Shown here piece by piece: positions 1-7,992 of a stretch of 39,787 nucleotides of DNA (position 1 is the stretch's first letter; every line of letters begins with the position of its first letter). The notes beneath the pieces were generated by a model, which made no database searches, was not told the origin of the DNA, and saw only the letters and a list, made by a program, of their open reading frames with translations. Made by a program: the position numbers and the translations under genes. This DNA is from Paracoccaceae bacterium (GTDB taxonomy: Bacteria > Pseudomonadota > Alphaproteobacteria > Rhodobacterales > Rhodobacteraceae): positions 1-39,787 of the forward strand of contig SLJW01000219.1 of assembly GCA_007134865.1 (NCBI GenBank), given 5' to 3'.

Positions 1-92
1 ACCGCCCCACCCGGATAGCCAAATACCACTTCCACGCCCTGATCCTTCAGCGCTTGAACAACCATTTTGGCTCCGGTCATCTGACGTGACAT
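1..92 (-). CDS. ilvI: Acetolactate synthase large subunit, N-terminal fragment
   Basis: The first 30 codons of a minus-strand gene cut by the window edge. Translation starts MSRQMTGAKMVVQALKDQGV and reaches FGYPGGA, the conserved ThDP-enzyme N-terminus with the G-Y-P-G-G-A motif of biosynthetic acetolactate synthase (first common step of Ile/Val/Leu synthesis, normally with the small subunit IlvH/IlvN). A strong GGAGGA ribosome binding site lies 8 bases before the ATG. The leader upstream is a classic branched-chain amino acid attenuator, which independently supports the call. Whether it is best named ilvB or ilvI cannot be settled from 30 residues. Confidence 0.9.
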   Translation of the reverse strand, partial: MSRQMTGAKMVVQALKDQGVEVVFGYPGGA

Positions 93-128
93 GCTGTTTT
101 CCTCCGACGTCATTCCAACTCTGGCAAT

Positions 129-156
129 AAAAAAAGCCCCCGTCTGCTTCGGGGGC
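129..156 (-). terminator. ilv attenuator terminator
   Basis: On the minus strand a 7-bp perfect GC stem (GCCCCCG / CGGGGGC, 136-142 with 150-156, 7-nt loop) is followed by seven T residues (129-135). It lies between the leader peptide gene and ilvI. An alternative pairing of GCGCATGGG (189-197) with its complement at 155-163 overlaps the terminator arm by two bases and could act as the competing antiterminator. Confidence 0.85.
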
Positions 157-181
157 GCATGGGGTCCTGTCAGGGAAACCG

Positions 182-238
182 TTACCGGCCCATGCGCATC
201 TGTCCCACTACAAGTACGATTGCATTCTTCATTGCCAT
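182..238 (-). CDS. ilv leader peptide
   Basis: An 18-codon minus-strand reading frame encoding MAMKNAIVLVVGQMRMGR. Codons 7-11 read Ile-Val-Leu-Val-Val, exactly the amino acids made by the downstream pathway, as in known ilv attenuation leaders. It sits between a good promoter and an intrinsic terminator ahead of acetolactate synthase. The stop codon lies in the loop of the putative antiterminator hairpin, so a ribosome finishing translation would cover one arm and favour termination, while one stalled at 206-220 would not. The second ATG (codon 3) is an alternative start. Confidence 0.85.
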   Translation of the reverse strand: MAMKNAIVLVVGQMRMGR

Positions 239-261
239 TCACCGCTTTCTCGCGTGAGCGG

Positions 262-290
262 AAGTTAAGCCTCTGGCGAGAGCGCGTCAA
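262..290 (-). promoter_or_regulatory. Promoter of the ilv leader
   Basis: Minus-strand -35 TTGACG (285-290) and -10 TAACTT (262-267) with a 17-base spacer. The predicted start near 255 leaves a short leader before the leader peptide ATG at 238. Confidence 0.6.
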
Positions 291-450
291 TGGCGAAAAC
301 ACGCTGGCTTGCGCAATATGGCCCGCGATCTTTTCATTTGTTGCGCGCCCGCCGGTTGCCACAGCGTTTTCGACCCAAGTCTTGCGGTTTTGGCGGCTGA
401 GTGGTCTAGTGATGGTAAGAATTCTCCAGACAGAATCGAGCAGCGCCGTC

Positions 451-2400
451 ATGAACGACCTCTTGCACCAATCCGACTCCTATGATGCGTCCTCGATCGA
501 GGTGCTGGAGGGACTGGAACCCGTCCGCAAACGCCCCGGCATGTATATCGGCGGCACGGATGAGCGCGCGCTGCACCATCTGGTGGCCGAAGTGCTCGAC
601 AATTCGATGGATGAGGCGGTTGCGGGCCATGCCACCCGCATCGAGGTCGAGATGCATGGTGATCATTCGATCACCATCCGCGACAATGGCCGCGGCATCC
701 CCATCGACCCGCACCCCAAATTTCCCGAGAAATCCGCGCTCGAGGTCATTCTCTGCACGTTGCACGCGGGCGGCAAGTTCTCGGGTAAAGCCTATCAGAC
801 CAGTGGCGGCTTGCACGGGGTCGGGGCCTCGGTGGTCAATGCGCTCTCGGACAGCATGCGGGTCGAGGTGGCGCGCAATCGCGAACTCTTCGCGCAGGAA
901 TTCTCGCGCGGGGTGCCGCTGGGTCCGGTTGCCAAGGTCGGCCCCGCCCCCAACCGGCGCGGCACGAGCGTTACCTTCCACCCCGATGCCGAGATCTTCG
1001 GTTCGCTCAAGCTCAAACCCGCGCGGCTGTTCAAGATGGTCCGCTCCAAGGCCTATCTGTTCTCGGGCGTCGAGATTCGCTGGAAATCCGCTATCGAGGA
1101 CGGCGAGACCCCGCAGGAGGCCACATTCCACTTCCCCGGCGGGCTGGCCGATTATCTGGGCGAGCAGCTTAATGGGAATGTCACCTATGCCGACAAACCC
1201 TTCGCCGGGAAGGTCAGTTTTCAAGAGAAATTCGGCCAGCCCGGCTATGTCGAATGGGCGATCAACTGGACGCCCGCGCGCGACGGCTTCGTGCAGAGCT
1301 ATTGCAACACGGTCCCCACGCCCGAGGGCGGCACGCATGAGGCGGGCTTCTGGGCGGCCGTGCTGAAGGGCATCCGCGCCTATGGCGAGTTGGCGAATAA
1401 CAAGAAGGCTGCGCAGATCACGCGCGAGGACATGGCCGCCGGGGGCTGCGCGCTGGTGTCGTGCTTCATCCGCGAGCCCGAGTTTGTCGGCCAGACCAAG
1501 GACCGCCTCGCCACGACCGAAGCCGCGCGCATGGTCGAGGGTGCCGTGCGCGACCATTTCGACAACTGGCTGGCCGCCGACCCCAAGGCGGCAGGTGCGA
1601 TCCTCGATTTCCTCGTGCTGCGCGCCGAAGAACGGCTGCGACGGCGGCAGGAAAAGGAGACCAGTCGCAAGTCTGCCACCAAGAAACTGCGCCTGCCGGG
1701 CAAACTGGTCGATTGCACGGCCACCAATCGCGACGGTACCGAATTGTTCATCGTCGAGGGCGATTCAGCGGGGGGCAGCGCCAAAATGGCACGCGACCGC
1801 AAGACGCAGGCGCTCCTGCCGCTGCGCGGCAAGATCCTCAATGTGCTGGGGGCGGCGTCGAACAAGCTGGGCCAGAATGCCGAGATCAATGACCTTTGTC
1901 AGGCGATGGGCGTGGGGCTGGGCACGAAGTTCCGGCTTGATGATCTGCGCTATGACAAGATCATCATCATGACCGACGCCGATGTTGACGGCGCGCATAT
2001 CGCGGCGCTGCTGATGACTTTCTTCTTCACCCAGATGCGGCCCATGATCGACGGCGGCCATCTCTACCTTGCCTGCCCGCCGCTGTTCCGGCTGACGCAG
2101 GGGGCGAAGCGGGTCTATGCGCTTGATGAGGCCGAGAAAGAGCGGCTACTGGCCGAGGGGCTGGGCGGCAAGGGCAAGATAGATGTCTCGCGCTTCAAGG
2201 GTCTGGGCGAGATGGATGCGAAGGATCTTAAAGAGACGACGATGGACCCAGCGTCTCGGCGGCTGATCCGGGTGTCCGTGGATGACGACATGCCGGGCGA
2301 GACCTCGGACCTGGTCGAGCGGCTGATGGGCAAGAAGCCGGAATTGCGGTTTCAGTATATCAGCGAGAATGCGCGGTTTGTGGAAGAACTGGACGTCTGA
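451..2400 (+). CDS. parE: DNA topoisomerase IV subunit B (ParE)
   Basis: ATPase subunit of topoisomerase IV, which decatenates daughter chromosomes together with ParC. At 649 residues it has ParE rather than the longer GyrB length. The N-terminus shows the type II topoisomerase hallmark around EGLEPVRKRPGMYIGG, then the GHKL ATPase motifs DNSMDEAVAG and DNGRGIPIDPHPKF. The C-terminal half has the TOPRIM motifs EGDSAGGSAK and MTDADVDGAH. The end FQYISENARFVEELDV is ParE-type; GyrB ends differently. The frame is open upstream, but that part overlaps the ilv attenuator and is not protein-like, so I start at the ATG at 451; an in-frame ATG at 412 is possible. The ribosome binding site is weak. 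It is divergent from ilvI. Confidence 0.93.
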   Translation: MNDLLHQSDSYDASSIEVLEGLEPVRKRPGMYIGGTDERALHHLVAEVLDNSMDEAVAGHATRIEVEMHGDHSITIRDNGRGIPIDPHPKFPEKSALEVILCTLHAGGKFSGKAYQTSGGLHGVGASVVNALSDSMRVEVARNRELFAQEFSRGVPLGPVAKVGPAPNRRGTSVTFHPDAEIFGSLKLKPARLFKMVRSKAYLFSGVEIRWKSAIEDGETPQEATFHFPGGLADYLGEQLNGNVTYADKPFAGKVSFQEKFGQPGYVEWAINWTPARDGFVQSYCNTVPTPEGGTHEAGFWAAVLKGIRAYGELANNKKAAQITREDMAAGGCALVSCFIREPEFVGQTKDRLATTEAARMVEGAVRDHFDNWLAADPKAAGAILDFLVLRAEERLRRRQEKETSRKSATKKLRLPGKLVDCTATNRDGTELFIVEGDSAGGSAKMARDRKTQALLPLRGKILNVLGAASNKLGQNAEINDLCQAMGVGLGTKFRLDDLRYDKIIIMTDADVDGAHIAALLMTFFFTQMRPMIDGGHLYLACPPLFRLTQGAKRVYALDEAEKERLLAEGLGGKGKIDVSRFKGLGEMDAKDLKETTMDPASRRLIRVSVDDDMPGETSDLVERLMGKKPELRFQYISENARFVEELDV

Positions 2401-2421
2401 ACCGGACCGTCTTGCAAATTT

Positions 2422-2506
2422 TGGTGCGGGTGGAGGGACTTGAACCCCCACGCCTTGCGGCGCCAGAACCTAAATCTGGTGCGTCTGCCAATTTCGCCAC
2501 ACCCGC
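2422..2506 (-). tRNA. tRNA-Leu (anticodon UAG)
   Basis: Minus-strand cloverleaf with acceptor arms GCGGGTG and CACCCGC, a long variable arm as expected for leucine, T-arm GGTTCAAGTCC and anticodon loop TTTAGGT, giving anticodon TAG. The CCA end is encoded at 2422-2424. It is convergent with parE and sits 21 bases after its stop. Confidence 0.95.
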
Positions 2507-2707
2507 ATCGAGGGCTCTCTAGCAAATCGGCCTGCCGGATGCGAGAGGGTTTTTCGCAGGCGGACCTACCGGGAAGACTCCGCGTTCTTGACGTATTTCT
2601 GCCCCAATCCGGCGTGATTGTCGCGGACAGAGAAACAGTAATTCTCATCCCGCCCGTTTACCCTGTGCTTACCTTTGGGTGTCAGGGTCACGACAGGAGG
2701 ACCCGCC

Positions 2708-3349
2708 ATGGTCGCACACAGCATTTCCCTCGCGCCGCCCTTGCGCAAATCCGCTCCGGCCGAGGAGCGTCTGCTTGGATTTGGCCGGGGCACGCTGCTG
2801 CGCAGCGTGTTCGGCCTGCGCCCGGTCGAACGCCTGATGGCGGGGGACCTGCTGCTGGATGCCGAGGGACAACTCATCGAGCTGCGCGCCATCCGCCAGA
2901 TGCGGGCCGCTCCGGGCGATATGGTGCGGCTCGTGCCGTCTGAGTCCCTGCCGGGGCTGGCCAGGCCGCTTTTCGTCGGTGCGGGCCAGAAGCTGGAATT
3001 GCGCGACTGGCGGGCCGAGCTTCTCTACGGGCAGGGCGCGCTGACCCGCGCTGTGCGGATGGTGGACGGGCAACGCGTGCGACGCCTCGCAACCCCGCGC
3101 CAGCTTTACCAACTGAGCTTTGATGCGGGTTGCGTGATCCTCGCCAATGGCTTGCCCGCGCTCGTGCCCGCCTTAGCGCAGCGCGCGCAGCACTGCGGGC
3201 AGCGCCTCGGGCAGGTCCTCCGCGATCAGGCCGGGGCCGATCTGTCGGGCGGCTTCGACATGCAACCAGGCACCGGTTGCCGCCACCTCTGCGGGCGGCA
3301 AGCCGCGTGCCATCAGCCCGGCGATCAGCCCGGCCAGCACATCGCCTGA
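2708..3349 (+). CDS. Degenerate Hint-domain protein
   Basis: A 213-residue protein after a very good AGGAGG ribosome binding site. Residues about 22-60 follow the Hint (hedgehog/intein) pattern common in Rhodobacteraceae secreted proteins: G-T-L...V-E-R-L-M-A-G-D...D-A-E-G-Q. The position of the usual nucleophilic cysteine (CF.xGT) reads LGFGRGT, so the Cys is Gly, and the C-terminal FDAGCVILANGLPALVPA matches the usual FD-H-V..A-G block without its histidine. It is therefore probably not self-processing. The last 59 codons (from about 3173) lie entirely antisense to the end of nnrD and look less protein-like, so the original stop may have been lost. Function unknown. Confidence 0.6.
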   Translation: MVAHSISLAPPLRKSAPAEERLLGFGRGTLLRSVFGLRPVERLMAGDLLLDAEGQLIELRAIRQMRAAPGDMVRLVPSESLPGLARPLFVGAGQKLELRDWRAELLYGQGALTRAVRMVDGQRVRRLATPRQLYQLSFDAGCVILANGLPALVPALAQRAQHCGQRLGQVLRDQAGADLSGGFDMQPGTGCRHLCGRQAACHQPGDQPGQHIA

Positions 3350-4663
3350 CCCGGCCGTGGCCAGTTCCGGGGCGGCGCGCTCACCCAAAGCCGCGTGAAT
3401 GACGGGCCCGCCCTCGGGCGCGGCGATGACCGTATCGGCACCTTTGAGCAAGACCACTGCGCCCGCGTCACGCGCGGCCTTCACGGCGCGGTCACATTTC
3501 GAGAGCGACGTGTCAGCGGCAAGCGCAGGCCAGAGCCTGCGGAATTCGCCCTCATGCGGGGTCAGAACGCAGTCGGGGTGCAAGAGCGTGCGCAGGCCTG
3601 CATCCTGCGCGATCAGCGTCAATGCATCGGCATCGAGCACGAGCGGCAGCCCGCTGCGCAGGGTCGCATCAAGCAGGCTCGCCTCGCGCGCGCCAAACCC
3701 CAAGCCGGGGCCGAGGCAGATGGTCGAGATGCGCATTTCCTTTAATAGCGCGGGCAGGGCGGCGGCGTCGCGCAGCGGGCGCAGCATCACGGCATCGAGC
3801 CGCGCGGCATTCTCGATCAGCGCCGCAGGCGGGCAGGCCAGCGTCACCAGCCCTGCGCCTGCGCGCAAGGCCGAGCGCGCGGCCAGCCGCGCGGCTCCGC
3901 CGCGCCCGACCCCACCCGCGAGCACCAGCGCATGGCCATGGCTGAACTTGTGACCGGCACCTTTATGCAGCCGCGCTGCCATTGGGTTGGAAGGCGCAAG
4001 AGCCACATCCTCCCCTGACAGCGCTGCCAGTTCCGCGCCCAGACCGATATCGACGACATGCAGCGCGCCGGTAAGCCCGCCCGCGGGTAGCAGATAATGG
4101 CCGCGTTTCGCTGCCTGAAAGGTGACTGTCAGGTCAGCGCCGCGCGGCAGCGCGGCGCCTTCGGTGCGGATCCGCCCAGTGTCGGCGCAAAGACCCGAGA
4201 GGATATCCACGGCCACCAATCGCGCACCCGACTTCTGCGCCATCGCAAGCGCATCGATAAACGGCGCGCCAACCGGGCGCCCGAGCCCGGTGCCAAAGAG
4301 CGCATCGACGACGATCGCCCCCGTCAGGTCGGTCGGTTCAAGCTCGGAAAGAGTCGGCCCGATCTCGGCCCAGCGTACGGCATTTGCCGCGGCATCCGGC
4401 GTCATGGCAGATGTTGGTGCCCAGAGACGGACTTGCCAGCCCCGCGCATGCAACAGGCGCGCGATCACATATCCATCGCCGCCATTATTCCCCGGCCCGC
4501 AGAGCACCACAGCGCGGCGCTCAGCCTCAGGCCATTGTGCCGTAATCGCGGCGACCACTCCCGCGCCCGCGCGCTCCATCAACTCCAGCCCGGTGACACG
4601 ACCAGAATCGATAGCCCCCACCTCAACGGCGCGCATTTGGGCAGATGTCAGAATTTCGACCAT
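3173..4663 (-). CDS. nnrD: Bifunctional NAD(P)H-hydrate epimerase / dehydratase
   Basis: A 496-residue fusion that repairs damaged NAD(P)HX. The N-terminal YjeF_N domain (about 1-210) epimerises R to S hydrate; it carries the CGPGNNGGDGYVIAR motif. The C-terminal ribokinase-like domain (about 220-496) is the ADP-dependent dehydratase, with LTPHEGEFRRLWP, a KG-A-D-T strand and the nucleotide-binding TAGSGDVLAGLIAG. Length and domain order match the bacterial Nnr family. It is divergent from glnB, with 200 bases between the starts, a common neighbourhood in Rhodobacteraceae. Its 3' end overlaps the Hint gene by 177 bases. Confidence 0.93.
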   Translation of the reverse strand: MVEILTSAQMRAVEVGAIDSGRVTGLELMERAGAGVVAAITAQWPEAERRAVVLCGPGNNGGDGYVIARLLHARGWQVRLWAPTSAMTPDAAANAVRWAEIGPTLSELEPTDLTGAIVVDALFGTGLGRPVGAPFIDALAMAQKSGARLVAVDILSGLCADTGRIRTEGAALPRGADLTVTFQAAKRGHYLLPAGGLTGALHVVDIGLGAELAALSGEDVALAPSNPMAARLHKGAGHKFSHGHALVLAGGVGRGGAARLAARSALRAGAGLVTLACPPAALIENAARLDAVMLRPLRDAAALPALLKEMRISTICLGPGLGFGAREASLLDATLRSGLPLVLDADALTLIAQDAGLRTLLHPDCVLTPHEGEFRRLWPALAADTSLSKCDRAVKAARDAGAVVLLKGADTVIAAPEGGPVIHAALGERAAPELATAGSGDVLAGLIAGLMARGLPPAEVAATGAWLHVEAARQIGPGLIAEDLPEALPAVLRALR

Positions 4664-4683
4664 CCTGCGAGCCCCCTTGTTTC

Positions 4684-4705
4684 AAAAAAGCCTAAAAAAT
4701 AGGCT
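4684..4705 (-). promoter_or_regulatory. AT-rich hairpin with U-run upstream of nnrD
   Basis: Inverted repeat AGCCTA / TAGGCT with a 5-base A/T loop (4689-4705), followed on the minus strand by a run of T (4684-4689), 20 bases before the nnrD ATG. It resembles a weak terminator or attenuator placed in front of nnrD, or an operator in the nnrD-glnB divergent region. The sequence alone does not decide. Confidence 0.35.
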
Positions 4706-4722
4706 AAAAGGTCAAGTTTTGA

Positions 4723-5202
<480 letters not shown>

Positions 5203-5271
5203 AGCACCACAGATGACAGGATGCGCGTAACCGCATCCACAACAGTTTCTCCAGCAACAAGGGAAAAGAAC

Positions 5272-6678
5272 ATGAGTTCAGCAGACGTTCTCAAGATGAT
5301 GAAAGACGAGGATATCGCCTATCTCGATATCCGCTTTGTGGACCCGCGTGGCCGTATGCTGCATGTCACGATCGTCGGTGATCTGGTCGATGAAGATTTC
5401 CTCGAGGAAGGCTTCATGTTCGATGGCTCATCGGTGCCGGGCTGGAAGGGCATCGAGGCGTCGGACATGAAACTCGTCTTCGATCTGGACTCGGTCTATA
5501 TCGACCCGTTCTATGCCGAGAAGACCCTGGCAATTCACGCGTCCATCGTAGAGCCGGACACGGGCGAGCCCTACGAGCGTGACCCGCGCGGCACCGCCGA
5601 GAAGGCCGAGGCCTATCTGAAATCCACCGGCATTGGCGATGTGTCCTATTTCGGACCTGAAGCCGAGTTCTTTGTCTTCGACAATGTCAAGTTCTCGGAC
5701 AAGTTCAACAAGGTCGGCTACGAGATCGACGCCGAAGAGGCCGCGTGGAACACCGACACGGATTACGAGCACGGCAATTCGGGCCATCGCCCCGGGATCA
5801 AGGGCCATTACTTCGCGATGAACCCTATCGATGCCAATCAGGACATGCGCTCGGAAATGCTGACCACGATGAAAGACATCGGCATGAAGGTGGACAAGCA
5901 CCATACCGAGGTGGCCTCCGCGCAGCATGAGCTTGGCCTGATCTTCAACTCGCTGACCAAGCAGGCCGACGAGCTGATGAAATACAAGTATGTCATCAAG
6001 AACGTGGCCGATGCCTATGGCAAAACCGCGACCTTCATGCCCAAGCCCGTCAAGGGCGACAACGGTACCGGCATGCATGTCAACATGTCGATCTGGAAAG
6101 ATGGCAAGCCGCTCTTCGCAGGCGACAAATATGCCGACCTGAGCCAGGAAGCGCTGTGGTTCATCGGTGGCGTGCTGAAACATGCCAAGACACTCAACGC
6201 TTTCACCAACCCCTCGACCAACAGCTACAAGCGCCTGATTCCGGGGTTTGAGGCACCTGTGCTGCGCGCCTATTCGGCACGCAACCGCTCTGGCTGCATT
6301 CGTATTCCGTGGTCCGAGAGCCCGAAGGCCAAGCGCGTCGAAGCCCGCTTCCCAGACCCATCGGCCAACCCCTATCTGGCCTTTGCCGCCCTGCTGATGG
6401 CGGGAATTGACGGGATCAAGAACAAGATCGATCCGGGTCCAGCGTCGGACAAGGACCTCTACGATTTGCCACCCGAAGAGCTGGAAGGCATCCCGACGGT
6501 GTGTGCCTCCTTGCGTGAGGCGCTGGAATCACTGGCGGCGGATCATGACTTCCTGCTGGCCGGCGATGTGTTCACCAAAGACCAGATCATGGCCTATATG
6601 GACCTGAAATGGGAAGAGGTTTACGCTTACGAGCACACCCCGCACCCGGTGGAATACACGATGTATTACAGCTGCTGA
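5272..6678 (+). CDS. glnA: Glutamine synthetase type I
   Basis: 468 residues, the standard GlnA-I length, condensing glutamate and ammonia with ATP; active as a cytosolic dodecamer. It shows MFDGSSVPGW (beta-grasp end), GPEAEFFVFD, the ammonium/glutamate site region NPSTNSYKRLIPGFEAP and the catalytic arginine motif RNRSGCIRIP. Tyr397 in DLYDLPPEE is the adenylylation site, so the enzyme should be switched off by GlnE when nitrogen is ample, in line with the neighbouring glnB. Start at 5272 (MSSADVLKMM), where the family alignment begins. A strong terminator follows. Confidence 0.97.
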   Translation: MSSADVLKMMKDEDIAYLDIRFVDPRGRMLHVTIVGDLVDEDFLEEGFMFDGSSVPGWKGIEASDMKLVFDLDSVYIDPFYAEKTLAIHASIVEPDTGEPYERDPRGTAEKAEAYLKSTGIGDVSYFGPEAEFFVFDNVKFSDKFNKVGYEIDAEEAAWNTDTDYEHGNSGHRPGIKGHYFAMNPIDANQDMRSEMLTTMKDIGMKVDKHHTEVASAQHELGLIFNSLTKQADELMKYKYVIKNVADAYGKTATFMPKPVKGDNGTGMHVNMSIWKDGKPLFAGDKYADLSQEALWFIGGVLKHAKTLNAFTNPSTNSYKRLIPGFEAPVLRAYSARNRSGCIRIPWSESPKAKRVEARFPDPSANPYLAFAALLMAGIDGIKNKIDPGPASDKDLYDLPPEELEGIPTVCASLREALESLAADHDFLLAGDVFTKDQIMAYMDLKWEEVYAYEHTPHPVEYTMYYSC

Positions 6679-6701
6679 TTGGCGCTGGAGCGTCAAGGAA
6701 A

Positions 6702-6728
6702 AGCCCCTGCCGCTGGCGGGGGCTTTTT
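6702..6728 (+). terminator. Intrinsic terminator of glnBA
   Basis: A 10-bp stem (AGCCCCTGCC / GGCGGGGGCT, one G-U pair) with a 3-base loop and a T5 tract, 23 bases after the glnA stop. Confidence 0.9.
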
Positions 6729-6732
6729 CATT

Positions 6733-6844
6733 GAGGGGGAACGGGGGGCTGCCGCCCCCCGGCTGGCCTGCGGCCAGAACCCCCCGCTTCAGGGGGAGCA
6801 CGCTCCCCCTGAAAACCCCGTGAGTATTTCACGGCAAGATGAAG
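6733..6844 (+). repeat. Convergent-junction repeat, copy A
   Basis: Three consecutive hairpins: GGGGGGC/GCCCCCC at 6743-6760, CTGGCC/GGCCAG at 6763-6777, and an 11-bp stem TCAGGGGGAGC / GCTCCCCCTGA at 6789-6812. They are followed by the core palindrome CCGTGAGTATTTCACGG (6818-6834) and CAAGATGAAG. Read on the pheS strand the core begins 2 bases after the pheS stop codon. It lies between convergent glnA and pheS. Copies occur at 16173-16260 (inverted), 25252-25387 (diverged) and 37603-37695 (core missing). Confidence 0.8.
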
Positions 6845-6846
6845 GA

Positions 6847-7929
6847 TCAGCGGCTGAGGCCAGCGGGCAGCGAGGGCTGGTCAAGCGCGGCAAAGCCGTA
6901 ATGGCGCAGCCAGCGCAGGTCGCTCTCGAAAAAGGCGCGCAGGTCGGGGATGCCGTATTTCAGCATCGCGATGCGGTCGATCCCCATGCCGAAGGCAAAG
7001 CCCTGCCACGCGTCGGGGTCGATCCCGCCCGAGCGCAGCACATGCGGATGCACCATGCCGGAGCCGAGGATTTCCATCCAGTCATTGCCCTCGCCGATCT
7101 TGAGCTGACCGCCTTCCCATGAACAACGGATATCGACTTCGGCGGAGGGTTCGGTGAAGGGGAAATGCGACGCGCGGAAGCGCAGTTCCACCTCATCGAC
7201 CTCAAAGAAGGCGCGGCAGAATTCCTCGAGCGTCCATTTCAGTTGCGCCATGGTGATGTCGCGGTCGATGGCGAGACCCTCGACCTGGTGGAACATCGGC
7301 GTGTGGGTCTGGTCCATGTCCATGCGGTAGACGCGGCCCGGGGCGATGACGCGGATGGGCGCGCCCTGCACCTGCATGGCGCGGATCTGCACCGGCGAGG
7401 TATGCGTGCGCAGCACATGCGGCGGGCGGTTGTCGCCCTCGGCACGGTGCATGAAGAAGGTGTCATGCTCCTGCCGGGCGGGGTGTTCGGGCGCGATGTT
7501 GAGCGCGTCGAAATTGTACCAGTCGGACTCGATCTGCGGGCCTTCGGCGACCGAAAAGCCCATATCGGCGAAGATCGCGGTCAACTCGTCCATCACCTGG
7601 CTGATCGGATGGATCGTGCCCATGGGGCGGCGGCGGGCAGGCAGAGTGACATCGAGCCATTCGGTCTGGAGACGCGCATCAAGCGCTGCGTCATCGAGGG
7701 CTGCGCGGCGCGCTTTCAGCGCCGAGTCGATCTCGGATTTCAACCCGTTCAGCGCGGGCCCCGCACTCTGGCGTTCCTCGGGGCTCATCTGGCCGAGACT
7801 ACGCATCAAAAGACTGACCTCGCCCTTCTTGCCGAGCGCGGCCAGACGCACGGACTCAAGCGCCTCGGCATCGGGGGCCTGAGCGATCTGCTCGAGAAAC
7901 TTGCCGCGCAGCTCTGCGATTGCGTCCAT
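6847..7929 (-). CDS. pheS: Phenylalanine--tRNA ligase alpha subunit
   Basis: 360 residues. The N-terminal coiled-coil arm (about 1-90) for tRNA binding is followed by a class II catalytic core: motif 1 around [19 protein letters not shown], motif 2 [21 protein letters not shown], then [17 protein letters not shown] and motif 3 [18 protein letters not shown]. It needs the beta subunit PheT, but pheT is not next to it: downstream lies the junction repeat and the opposing glnA. It is 63 bases downstream of mgtE on the same strand and may be cotranscribed. Confidence 0.96.
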   Translation of the reverse strand: MDAIAELRGKFLEQIAQAPDAEALESVRLAALGKKGEVSLLMRSLGQMSPEERQSAGPALNGLKSEIDSALKARRAALDDAALDARLQTEWLDVTLPARRRPMGTIHPISQVMDELTAIFADMGFSVAEGPQIESDWYNFDALNIAPEHPARQEHDTFFMHRAEGDNRPPHVLRTHTSPVQIRAMQVQGAPIRVIAPGRVYRMDMDQTHTPMFHQVEGLAIDRDITMAQLKWTLEEFCRAFFEVDEVELRFRASHFPFTEPSAEVDIRCSWEGGQLKIGEGNDWMEILGSGMVHPHVLRSGGIDPDAWQGFAFGMGIDRIAMLKYGIPDLRAFFESDLRWLRHYGFAALDQPSLPAGLSR

Positions 7930-7992
7930 AATCTTTGCCTTTCGCTGTCTGGCGCGGAGGTAGCCAATCGCCCTGCCGATTGCAAGCCGTGC

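Noticed and set aside
91-450. N-terminal extension of ParE to position 91
   Set aside because: It covers the ilv attenuator on the other strand, has no ParE-like sequence and lacks conservation; ParE begins at 451.
406-1557. A 383-codon open frame antisense to parE
   Set aside because: Shadow of the parE reading frame with no domain or ribosome binding site support.
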